Origin: JBGSYN01 sp041750975
GTDB taxonomy: Bacteria; Pseudomonadota; Alphaproteobacteria; Geminicoccales; Geminicoccaceae
Direction: 5' to 3'
Length of the DNA stretch: 21,694 nt
Assembly: GCA_041750975.1 (NCBI GenBank)
Contig: JBGSYN010000183.1
Span: forward strand, 1 to 21,694
In this document: positions 15,590 to 21,694 of the stretch, in pieces
Layout of the letters: each line of letters opens with the position of its first letter
Position numbering within the stretch: the first letter of the stretch is position 1
Notes under the pieces: generated by a model
The model's database searches: none
The model's input: the letters and a program-made list of their open reading frames with translations, nothing else
Told to the model about the DNA's origin: nothing
Made by a program: the position numbers and the translations under genes

Positions 15590-16432
15590 CTATTTGTCAC
15601 TTTCGACGAGGCCCTTCACAAACCAGCGCTGGAAAAAGACGACGATCAGGACCGGCGGCAGGATGGCGATGATCGCCAGTGCAAAGGCCTTGTCATATTC
15701 CGGCAGCCGCCCCTCGCGGATCACCTGCAGCATCTTCTTGATGCCCATGACGAGGGTGAAATAGCTCTCGTCCGTGGTCATCAGAATGGGCCAGAGATAC
15801 TGGTTCCAACCGACAACGAACATGATGATGAAAATGGCGGCGATCATGGTCCGCGACAGCGGCACCAGAATATCGATGAAGAACCAGAAGGGCCCGGCGC
15901 CGTCGATCCTGGCGGCTTCCAACATTTCGTTGGGCACCGTCTTGTAGAATTGGCGAAAGAAGAAGGTGCCGGTCGCCGACGCGATGAGCGGGACGATCAG
16001 ACCGGTGTAAGTGTTGAGCAGGCCCAGCTTCGAGACGACCTCGTAGGATGGCACGATCCGCACTTCGAGTGGCAACAAGAGGGTCGCAAAGATCAGCCAG
16101 AAACAGAGGCTTGCCATCGGAAAGCGGAAATAGACGATGGCGTAGGCCGCCAGCATCGAGACGATGATCTTGCCGATGGCGAAGCCGAGCCCGAGGATCA
16201 TCGAGTTTTTCAGCATCGACACGCCGCTGACCGATTCGGTGAAGCCGGTCTTGTCCAACAGCACGTCTCTGTAGGCGCCGATCAGATTGTCGCCCAGTCC
16301 CGTCTGCAGTCCCAGGGACGCGATTTCAGCGCTGGGGTGGGTCGACGACGCGATCGCCACCCAGACCGGTGCGAGCATCAGGATCGATCCGGCAATGAGA
16401 ATGAGATGATCGACGATCTGGCCGAGCTTCAT
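15590..16432 (-). CDS. ugpE: ABC transporter permease UgpE
   Basis: The 280-residue integral membrane protein has six predicted helices. The first is LILIAGSILMLAPVWVAIAS near residues 10-30. The ABC permease EAA loop reads EAARIDGAGPFWFFIDILVPLS (about 193-214), the contact to the ATPase. The MalG-type string FRQFYKTVPNEMLEAARIDG and the C-terminal AIIAILPPVLIVVFFQRWFV fit UgpE. It is the partner of UgpA in the inner-membrane channel. It lies 13 bases downstream of ugpA and 14 bases before ugpC. The TM count is by inspection. Confidence 0.93.
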   Translation of the reverse strand: MKLGQIVDHLILIAGSILMLAPVWVAIASSTHPSAEIASLGLQTGLGDNLIGAYRDVLLDKTGFTESVSGVSMLKNSMILGLGFAIGKIIVSMLAAYAIVYFRFPMASLCFWLIFATLLLPLEVRIVPSYEVVSKLGLLNTYTGLIVPLIASATGTFFFRQFYKTVPNEMLEAARIDGAGPFWFFIDILVPLSRTMIAAIFIIMFVVGWNQYLWPILMTTDESYFTLVMGIKKMLQVIREGRLPEYDKAFALAIIAILPPVLIVVFFQRWFVKGLVESDK

Positions 16433-16445
16433 GCGTTCGTTGGTT

Positions 16446-17327
16446 TCAGCTGTAATGGATGCGGCGGTCGAGCAGGCGGAACTGAGCGATTGTCAGTACC
16501 AAGACGATGATCATGAGAATGACCGACTGCGCCGAGGAGCCGCCGAGATCGGCGCCGAGAAAGCCGTCCTGATAGACTTTATAGACCAGCGTCGCGGTGC
16601 CCCCGCCGGGCCGTCCTTCGGTCATGGTATCGATGATGCCGAAGGTCTCGAAAAAGGCGTAGACGATGTTGATGATCAAGAGAAAGAAGCCGGTCGGTGC
16701 CAGCAGCGGGAAGGTGATGGTCCAGAATCGCGTGGCCCCGCTGCTGCAGTCGATCATGGCCGCCTCGCGGACGGTGCGCGGGATGCTCTGCAGACCCGCC
16801 AGAAAAAACAGGAAATTGACTGAAATCTGTTTCCACGATGCAACCACGATGAGCATTGCGCCTGCATCGAAGGCATCGACCGTCGGCTGAAACGGCCATC
16901 CTGCGTCGTTCAGAAAGGCATAAAGTGGTCCGATGTGCTGATTGAACAGCATCGTCCCCAAAAGACCCGCGACCGGCGGTGCGACGGCATAGACCCACAT
17001 CAACAACGTCTTGTAAGGGCCTTGTGCCTTCAAGATACCATCCGCCTTGACCGCGAGGAGGAGCGCCACCGACAGGGACATGAACGCCACGGCTGCAGAA
17101 AAGATCACGGTGAAGATCGCCGAGGTCAGATAGCGGCTCGAGTTCAGCACCTCACGGTAATTGTCGAACCAGACGAATTGGCTTGAGATGCCGAACGGGT
17201 CCTCGAGCAGGAATGATTGATAGATCGCTTGTGCCGCCGGCCAGAAAAAGAAGACGGCGACGATCGCCATTTGCGGCAGGATGAGGAGATAGGGCAGCGA
17301 AATCGAGTCGAACTGGACCTTTGGCAA
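16446..17327 (-). CDS. ugpA: ABC transporter permease UgpA (TTG start)
   Basis: The 293-residue permease has six predicted membrane helices. The first is LLILPQMAIVAVFFFWPAAQ (about 14-33), followed by QAIYQSFLLEDPFG, a MalF/UgpA hallmark. The EAA loop is EAAMIDCSSGATRFWTITFP. The apparent start is TTG at 17325-17327, with AAGGG (17334-17338) six bases upstream. The next internal ATG (residue 21) would remove part of the first helix, so TTG is preferred. A TTG start may help keep permease synthesis below that of the binding protein. The two hairpins in the gap after ugpB would act in the same direction. Confidence 0.92.
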   Translation of the reverse strand: MPKVQFDSISLPYLLILPQMAIVAVFFFWPAAQAIYQSFLLEDPFGISSQFVWFDNYREVLNSSRYLTSAIFTVIFSAAVAFMSLSVALLLAVKADGILKAQGPYKTLLMWVYAVAPPVAGLLGTMLFNQHIGPLYAFLNDAGWPFQPTVDAFDAGAMLIVVASWKQISVNFLFFLAGLQSIPRTVREAAMIDCSSGATRFWTITFPLLAPTGFFLLIINIVYAFFETFGIIDTMTEGRPGGGTATLVYKVYQDGFLGADLGGSSAQSVILMIIVLVLTIAQFRLLDRRIHYS

Positions 17328-17355
17328 AGCGGGCCCTTAGTGATTCTGGGACGAT

Positions 17356-17374
17356 GGCGCCTGGGAACGGCGCC
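17356..17374 (-). other. Inverted repeat (hairpin 2) in the ugpB-ugpA gap
   Basis: GGCGCC, a 7-base loop (TGGGAAC on the plus strand) and GGCGCC form a perfect 6-base-pair stem. It is the second hairpin in the ugpB-to-ugpA gap when read in the direction of transcription. No U-run follows, so it is not a classical intrinsic terminator. It more likely slows or stabilises the transcript together with the stronger hairpin just upstream. Confidence 0.5.
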
Positions 17375-17381
17375 TCAGATT

Positions 17382-17406
17382 GAGGGGCACCACAATGGCG
17401 CCCCTC
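17382..17406 (-). other. Strong hairpin between ugpB and ugpA
   Basis: The 25 bases fold as an 11-base-pair stem (GAGGGGC, G·U, CCA) closed by a 3-base loop. The pairing is perfect apart from one G·U wobble in the minus-strand RNA. It begins 16 bases after the ugpB stop. Hairpins at this place in binding-protein operons commonly protect the upstream mRNA or stop part of transcription, so the binding protein is made in excess over the permeases. No T-run follows, so partial termination or RNA protection is favoured over a full terminator. Confidence 0.65.
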
Positions 17407-17421
17407 CGTCAATGGCCGCTA

Positions 17422-18741
17422 TTATTGGCCCATGGTCTTGGCGAAGCGCTCCAGCAGCGAATTGCCTTCCTGCTCGATCACAGTAAAGGCCTCTTCGGGC
17501 GTGATCTCGCCCGCGAAGACCTTTTCGAACTCCTGGTTCATGATCTCGCGGATCTGCACATAGAAGCCGAGGCGGTAGCCTCTGGACCACTCGCCGCTGG
17601 GGAGCGAGAGCTGTTGAATGCCGACTTCGGCACCGGGCTCCTCTTCGTAGTAGCCTTCCGATTTGGCGAGCTCGTAGGCTGCGGTCGTGATCGGCACATA
17701 GCCGGTTTCGCGATGCCAGAGAAATTGGGTCTCGGGCTGCGTCAGATGCTCGAAAAAGCTCGCGACACAGGCATAATCCTCGGACTCATGACCGCTGATC
17801 GCAAAGAGTGCCGCACCGCCGATGAAAGTGCCTGTGGGCTCGGGATTAACCGCTTCCCAGTAGGGCAGGTAAGTGGTGCCGAGATCGAAATCGATGACCT
17901 GCTTCAAGCCGCCGAACGAGCCGGAGGAGCCGAGCCACATGGCAACCTCGCCTTGCTCGAAGGGGGTCTGATTATCGCCCCAGGCAGTACCGTAGAACTC
18001 GAAGAAGCCGTTATTCTTCCACTCCACCAGCTTCTCGTAGTGGTTCACGAGATCCTCGTTGTTGTAGAGGATCTGCGTGCCCTCGAGGCCGTCATAGCCA
18101 TTATTGTTGGTGGCCATCTGCAGGTTGTGCCGTGAGTGGAAGTTCTCGGCGAAGATCCAGGGCAGATGGCTTTGGGCGAGACCGATATAGCCCGCATCCT
18201 TGAGGGCGGGAGCGGTCGTGCTCTCGAACTCTTCCCAGGTCTTCGGCGGCTCGACACCCGCGGCTTCGAGGGCGGCTTGGTTGTAATAGAGGACGGGCGT
18301 GGAGCTGTTGAACGGCATGCCGATCATCTTGCCGTCGCTATCGGCGTAGAAGTAGCGAACACCCTCGATATAGTCGTTGATGTCGAACGCCACGCCTGCT
18401 TCCTCGAGCAGTTCCTGGACCGGCAACGCCACACCTGGAGCATTGATGATGGTCGCGGCCCCGGCATCGAAGATCTGAATGATTTCCGGTGCCTCACCGG
18501 CGCGGAACGCGGCGATCCCCGCAGTCATCGTCTCCTCGTAGGTGCCCTTGAAGATCGGCGTGAGCTGACACTCGCTCTGGCTCTCGTTGAACTGGGTGGC
18601 GATGGTGTTGACGGTGTCGCCAAGCGCACCACCCATGCCATGCCAGAAATCGATGTTGACGGGTTCCTGGGCGAGGCTGGCCGAACTCAGGGCGATGGTC
18701 GCCGCTCCCGCAACCAGTGCGGTGTTGAACCTGTTTGTCAT
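17422..18741 (-). CDS. ugpB: Glycerol-3-phosphate periplasmic binding protein UgpB
   Basis: The 439-residue protein captures sn-glycerol-3-phosphate in the periplasm and hands it to UgpAE. The start at 18741 is chosen because AGGAG lies five bases upstream and it yields a clean signal peptide (MTNRFNTALVAGAATIALSS, cleavage near SLA/Q at about residue 24). An earlier in-frame start at 18774 would spoil it. The mature protein begins VNIDFWHGMGGALGDTVN, and IIQIFDAGAATIINA, GMPFNSSTPVLYYN and FIGGAALFAISG are recognisable UgpB strings. It is the first gene of the ugpBAEC operon and follows a three-unit PhoB box by 59 bases, so it should be induced by phosphate limitation. Confidence 0.94.
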   Translation of the reverse strand: MTNRFNTALVAGAATIALSSASLAQEPVNIDFWHGMGGALGDTVNTIATQFNESQSECQLTPIFKGTYEETMTAGIAAFRAGEAPEIIQIFDAGAATIINAPGVALPVQELLEEAGVAFDINDYIEGVRYFYADSDGKMIGMPFNSSTPVLYYNQAALEAAGVEPPKTWEEFESTTAPALKDAGYIGLAQSHLPWIFAENFHSRHNLQMATNNNGYDGLEGTQILYNNEDLVNHYEKLVEWKNNGFFEFYGTAWGDNQTPFEQGEVAMWLGSSGSFGGLKQVIDFDLGTTYLPYWEAVNPEPTGTFIGGAALFAISGHESEDYACVASFFEHLTQPETQFLWHRETGYVPITTAAYELAKSEGYYEEEPGAEVGIQQLSLPSGEWSRGYRLGFYVQIREIMNQEFEKVFAGEITPEEAFTVIEQEGNSLLERFAKTMGQ

Positions 18742-18799
18742 GACTGCTCCTGTGGAATGATTCCCAGTTCGCACACCACCACGGACTAGTGATGGCGGA

Positions 18800-18832
18800 A
18801 TGACAGTAGGATGACAGTTTTATGACAATGAT
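18800..18832 (-). promoter_or_regulatory. PhoB box: three 11-base direct repeats upstream of ugpB
   Basis: Read toward ugpB, the units are (A)TTGTCATAAAA, CTGTCATCCTA and CTGTCATTCCG, in exact 11-base register. The first two match the Pho-box consensus CTGTCATAAAWCTGTCAY almost perfectly (one change at the first base). The third adds another half-site. In Pho promoters the box replaces the -35 element, with the -10 about 11 bases further on; here the CACTAGT stretch is the closest candidate, though weak. Position (59 bases before ugpB) and orientation agree with activation of the ugp operon by phosphorylated PhoB. Confidence 0.9.
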
Positions 18833-18853
18833 GCGACTGGCGATGCGACCGGC
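18830..18853. repeat. Tandem 12-base direct repeat abutting the PhoB box
   Basis: GATGCGACTGGC (18830-18841) and GATGCGACCGGC (18842-18853) are adjacent and differ at one base. They lie directly upstream of the PhoB box relative to ugpB, sharing three bases with it. The repeat could be a second regulator's site or chance. Confidence 0.6.
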
Positions 18854-18899
18854 GCCCTCTGCCTCATTATCGGCCTTCTGTCATGGGTTCGGGAAATGA

Positions 18900-18975
<76 letters not shown>

Positions 18976-18985
18976 CTAAGGCCGG

Positions 18986-19014
18986 AAACTATCCATTGGG
19001 GTTCGCTCGGGCAA
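18986..19014 (-). promoter_or_regulatory. Possible promoter of tRNA-Thr
   Basis: On the minus strand TTGCCC (19009-19014) and TAGTTT (18986-18991) are spaced by 17 bases. They lie ten bases before the mature 5' end of the tRNA. The match is moderate, and the leader would be only a few bases long. Confidence 0.4.
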
Positions 19015-19049
19015 GGGTTGCGAACACCGGAGAGGCCGGAGGGTTGGCG

Positions 19050-20303
19050 ATGCAATCCGAAACGCAAAAGCAGTTTGACGAGGCGGCGCGCGACATTCTG
19101 CGTCGCAACGACCGTGGCGGCTATACGGTCCCTACGGCGGGCTTATACCCCTTCCAGTGGAATTGGGATAGCTGCCTCGTGGCGCTGGGCTGGGCGACGT
19201 TCGATCCCGACCGGGCATGGCTCGAGATCGAGACGCTGTTCAAAGGCCAATGGGCGAACGGCATGGTCCCTCATATCGTCTTCCACCAACCCGATGACGG
19301 CTACTTCCCCGGACCCGATGTCTGGCAGGCCGGCGAGGCGATCCCGAGCTCGGGAATAACACAACCGCCGATTGCCGCCAGTTGCGTCCGCATGCTGCTC
19401 GACCTGGATCCATCGGGTCTCGAGCGGGCGCGCGGTCTTCTGCCGAAACTGCTGGCCTGGCATCGCTGGTTTCATACTGAACGCGACCCTGACGCCACCG
19501 GCCTCGTCACGACGTTGCATCCTTGGGAGACGGGGATGGACAACAGCCCCGCCTGGGACGAGGCCCTGGCAGAATTCGAGGTGTCGCCGGACCTCGAGCC
19601 TTATGCCCGCCGCGATACCAGCCACGTCGACAGTGCGGAAAGGCCGAGCGACCGGGACTATGACCGCTATATGACCTTGGTGGAGACGTTCCGAGCGCAT
19701 GGCTACGGCCCGGCAGCGGTGCAGCATTCGCCGTTCAAGGTTGCCGATGTTGGCACCAACGCCATCCTGCTGCGGGCCGATCGCGATCTTCTGGCCCTGG
19801 CCAAGCGGCTTGGCGCTCCAACCCAGGAGTTGCGGGATTGGATCGCCCGGTCCGAGGCGGCCTTCGAGCTCTTCCTCGAGCCGCAATCGGGGTTGTTGCA
19901 TTCGATCGACCAATTGCGCGGCGGCCGGCTTGCTGCCGCTACCCACGCCGGATTCCTGGCATTCTGGGCGAACGCTGCGTCGGACGGGCTGGAGCAGGCG
20001 TTCGAGGGATGGCTGAACGATGCCGATTTCATCGTTCCGAGCATGCGGGTGCATGATCGGAAATTCGATCGCAAACGCTACTGGCGTGGTCCGGTCTGGG
20101 CGATCGCCAATTTTTTGATGGCCCGTGGCCTCGAAGACCATGGCGCCAGCGAACTTGCGGAGCGGGTCCGAAACGACACCCGAAAGCTCATCGTTCGCTC
20201 GGGCTTCTATGAATATTTCGATCCCTTGAGCGGCCAAGGTCTAGGCGGGGCCGAATTTTCCTGGACGGCCGCGATGTGGCTCTACTGGGCAGGTGCCGAC
20301 TAG
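19050..20303 (+). CDS. GH63-type glycoside hydrolase, probably glucosyl-/mannosylglycerate hydrolase
   Basis: The 417-residue, apparently cytoplasmic protein (no signal peptide) starts at the ATG at 19050, with GGAGG (19038-19042) seven bases upstream. The frame is open further left only because it runs through the tRNA. PTAGLYPFQWNWDSC near the N-terminus and GQWANGMVPHIVFHQ (about 67-81) are signatures of the bacterial GH63/MGH-type (alpha/alpha)6-barrel enzymes, which cleave mannosylglycerate or glucosylglycerate. The likely general acid is D164 in ETGMDNSPAWDE, and the likely base is E402 in GGAEFSWTAAMWL. Other features are RYWRGPVWAIANFL and GFYEYFDPLSG. Inference: it recycles a compatible solute or its precursor after osmotic or nitrogen shifts. 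I cannot tell the exact substrate from the sequence. The last three bases overlap the stop of convergent rlmB. Confidence 0.83.
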   Translation: MQSETQKQFDEAARDILRRNDRGGYTVPTAGLYPFQWNWDSCLVALGWATFDPDRAWLEIETLFKGQWANGMVPHIVFHQPDDGYFPGPDVWQAGEAIPSSGITQPPIAASCVRMLLDLDPSGLERARGLLPKLLAWHRWFHTERDPDATGLVTTLHPWETGMDNSPAWDEALAEFEVSPDLEPYARRDTSHVDSAERPSDRDYDRYMTLVETFRAHGYGPAAVQHSPFKVADVGTNAILLRADRDLLALAKRLGAPTQELRDWIARSEAAFELFLEPQSGLLHSIDQLRGGRLAAATHAGFLAFWANAASDGLEQAFEGWLNDADFIVPSMRVHDRKFDRKRYWRGPVWAIANFLMARGLEDHGASELAERVRNDTRKLIVRSGFYEYFDPLSGQGLGGAEFSWTAAMWLYWAGAD

Positions 20304-21181
20304 CCGGCCGGCTTCTGCGTCAATTCATAAAGCGCCACGCCGGCGGCCACGGCGACGTTGAGGCTCTCGATCCGGGAATTGATCGGCATGGAGACCAGGA
20401 GGTCGCAGCGCTCGGCAACCAGGCGGCGAAGCCCCCGTCCCTCGCTGCCGAGGACGATCGCCGAACGGGCTGGGCGGGCGTAGCTGCGCAGGGTCTGCGG
20501 CGCGTCGGCGTCAAGGCCGATGATCCAGAATCCGGCCGCCTTGAGTTGCTCGAAAGCGCGGCTCAGATTGACCACCTGAACGATCGGCATCATGTCGAGC
20601 GCGCCGGAGGCGGCCTTGGCCGCTACGCCGCCGAGCTCGGCCGAGTGGCGCTCCGGAACGACCACGGCGGCGACATCGAAGGCGACGGCAGAGCGCAGAA
20701 TGGCGCCGAAATTGCGTGGATCGGTGACCTGGTCGAGGAGCAGGAGCGTACTGGTGGCCTGCGTTGCGGCGAGAAAGGGCTCGAGCGGAACCGGTCCGAG
20801 TGCCGAGACATCGAGGGCTAAATTCTGATGCACGGCATCGGGCGGCAGCAGGCTCTTGAAGCCCTCGGGGCCAATAATGTCGCGCTTGAGATCGGCGCGG
20901 CGTGCCACTTCCGTCTCGATCTCCTGCAAGGCGTCGGCCGTTGCGACCAGTCGATGTACGATACGACGGCGATTGGCGAGTGCCGCCTTGACGGCATGGA
21001 TGCCATAGATCCAGTGGCGGTCCTGGCGCTTCTGCACGACTTCGAGACGGGGCCTGGAGCCGCGGTTGGGCCGGGGGGTCGGCCGGGCATTCGGCCTGCT
21101 GCCAGACGTTTGCGCCTTGCTACCGCCACCGTCTGGCCGGGGGCGGCGATTTCGTGGTGGCGAATTCTTCGTGCGATCCAT
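20300..21181 (-). CDS. rlmB: 23S rRNA (guanosine-2'-O)-methyltransferase RlmB (TrmH/SpoU family)
   Basis: The product has about 293 residues from the ATG at 21181; a GTG at 21193 would add four, and neither has a clear ribosome site. It begins with a Pro/Arg/Gly/Asn-rich tail of about 50 residues, probably disordered and basic. An N-terminal substrate-binding domain follows (WIYGIHAVKAALANRRRIVH, then LDVSALGPVPLEPFL). The SPOUT knot domain has LLLDQVTDPRNFGAILRSA (motif 1), IVLGSEGRGLRRLV (motif 2) and MPINSRIESLNVAVAAGVALYE (motif 3). These are the RlmB strings for 2'-O-methylation of the 23S P-loop guanosine (Gm2251 in E. coli). It is convergent with the GH63 gene and divergent from the tRNA-Tyr/tRNA-Gly/tuf unit. 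A related TrmH-family specificity cannot be excluded. Confidence 0.92.
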   Translation of the reverse strand: MDRTKNSPPRNRRPRPDGGGSKAQTSGSRPNARPTPRPNRGSRPRLEVVQKRQDRHWIYGIHAVKAALANRRRIVHRLVATADALQEIETEVARRADLKRDIIGPEGFKSLLPPDAVHQNLALDVSALGPVPLEPFLAATQATSTLLLLDQVTDPRNFGAILRSAVAFDVAAVVVPERHSAELGGVAAKAASGALDMMPIVQVVNLSRAFEQLKAAGFWIIGLDADAPQTLRSYARPARSAIVLGSEGRGLRRLVAERCDLLVSMPINSRIESLNVAVAAGVALYELTQKPAG

Positions 21182-21209
21182 GGGTCTGAACACTATCTGA
21201 AAGGGAGAG

Positions 21210-21237
21210 TTGACAAACGCGGGGTGGGATTCATACT
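21210..21237 (+). promoter_or_regulatory. Promoter of the tRNA-Tyr/tRNA-Gly/tuf unit with GC-rich discriminator
   Basis: TTGACA (21210-21215) is a perfect -35. CATACT (21232-21237) is the -10 at 16-base spacing. The bases that follow are CCGCGCCCGC, a GC-rich discriminator like those of rRNA and tRNA promoters under stringent (ppGpp/DksA) control. Transcription would start near 21244, about 25 bases before tRNA-Tyr. Confidence 0.75.
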
Positions 21238-21268
21238 CCGCGCCCGCTTGCCTGCGGCAGCGCCATCT

Positions 21269-21353
21269 GGAGGGGTGGCCGAGTGGTTAATGGCAGCAGA
21301 CTGTAAATCTGCCCGCATAGCGTACGTAGGTTCGAATCCTACCCCCTCCACCA
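21269..21353 (+). tRNA. tRNA-Tyr (anticodon GTA)
   Basis: This 85-base class II tRNA includes an encoded CCA. The acceptor is GGAGGGG/CCCCTCC, the anticodon stem GCAGA/TCTGC with loop CTGTAAA (anticodon GTA), followed by a long variable arm (about CCGCATAGCGTAC) and the T arm GTAGG-TTCGAAT-CCTAC. It is the first gene after the promoter and is followed by tRNA-Gly and tuf. Confidence 0.96.
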
Positions 21354-21391
21354 AGGCCGAAGACGTTTGGCAAGCAGGACGAAACGGTGAT

Positions 21392-21465
<74 letters not shown>

Positions 21466-21558
21466 GCCGTTTCGAGGATTTCACAGTGGTGATTTTATCG
21501 CTGATTTCCACCACGAAGCAAGGGTCGGAGACCAAGCGCCGCAAACAAGGAACCCCTA

Positions 21559-21694
21559 ATGGCGAAGGCGAAGTTTAATCGGAACAAGCCGCATGCGAAT
21601 ATTGGCACGATCGGGCATGTCGATCATGGCAAGACGACGCTGACGGCGGCGATCACGAAGGTATTGGCGGAGACCGGCGGGGCGACGTTTGCGG
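21559..21694 (+). CDS. tuf: Elongation factor Tu, N-terminal part (runs off the window)
   Basis: The first 45 codons of EF-Tu are present. MAKAKFNRNKPHANIGTIGH is followed by the P-loop GHVDHGKT (G1 motif, residues about 19-26), which binds GTP. EF-Tu delivers aminoacyl-tRNA to the ribosome. AAGGA (21547-21551) lies seven bases before the ATG. It is expected to be co-transcribed with the two tRNAs upstream, as in the tyrU-glyT-thrT-tufB operon of E. coli. Only the N-terminus is in the window. Confidence 0.97.
   Translation, partial: MAKAKFNRNKPHANIGTIGHVDHGKTTLTAAITKVLAETGGATFA

Overview
The window looks like part of a GC-rich alphaproteobacterial chromosome. The evidence is a direct-repeat SOS box of the alphaproteobacterial type (GAAC-N7-GAAC), an imuA-imuB-dnaE2 mutagenesis cassette, a DUF3775 gene, a TIGR02186 gene, and an EF-Tu N-terminus preceded by tRNA-Tyr and tRNA-Gly. 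A Rhodospirillales-like lineage is my guess only. I see no insertion sequence, phage gene, CRISPR array or composition break, and no gene-free stretch over 300 bases.

Left part (1-3583, minus strand): a three-gene cell-envelope block. It encodes a MotA/TolQ/ExbB-type channel protein with a coiled-coil tail, a MotB-like protein with a long coiled coil and an OmpA peptidoglycan-binding domain, and an exported coiled-coil protein that runs off the window. Together they suggest an ion-driven machine anchored to peptidoglycan, with an architecture loosely like ZorAB or MotAB.

Centre-left (3847-10440, plus strand): a small acidic DUF3775 protein, then the SOS mutasome. A LexA-type box overlaps the imuA promoter. 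imuA and imuB overlap by 95 bases. Between imuB and dnaE2 sits an unexpected gene for a membrane-anchored coiled-coil protein (DUF1640/CCDC90-like) built on five 18-residue tandem repeats.

Centre (10540-14211): a nitrilase-family N-carbamoylputrescine amidase (plus strand). Convergent to it is a minus-strand series: an M23 peptidase with a coiled coil, a TIGR02186 membrane protein, and a universal stress protein translationally coupled to the TIGR02186 gene by a GTGA overlap.

Right-centre (14484-18832, minus strand): a complete glycerol-3-phosphate ABC importer, ugpB-ugpA-ugpE-ugpC. A three-unit PhoB box lies upstream, and two hairpins lie between ugpB and ugpA. This fits phosphate-starvation control with excess binding protein.

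Right end (18900-21694): tRNA-Thr(TGT) on the minus strand, a GH63-type glycoside hydrolase probably acting on glucosyl- or mannosylglycerate, rlmB (23S rRNA 2'-O-methyltransferase), then a stable-RNA-type promoter driving tRNA-Tyr(GTA), tRNA-Gly(TCC) and the start of tuf.
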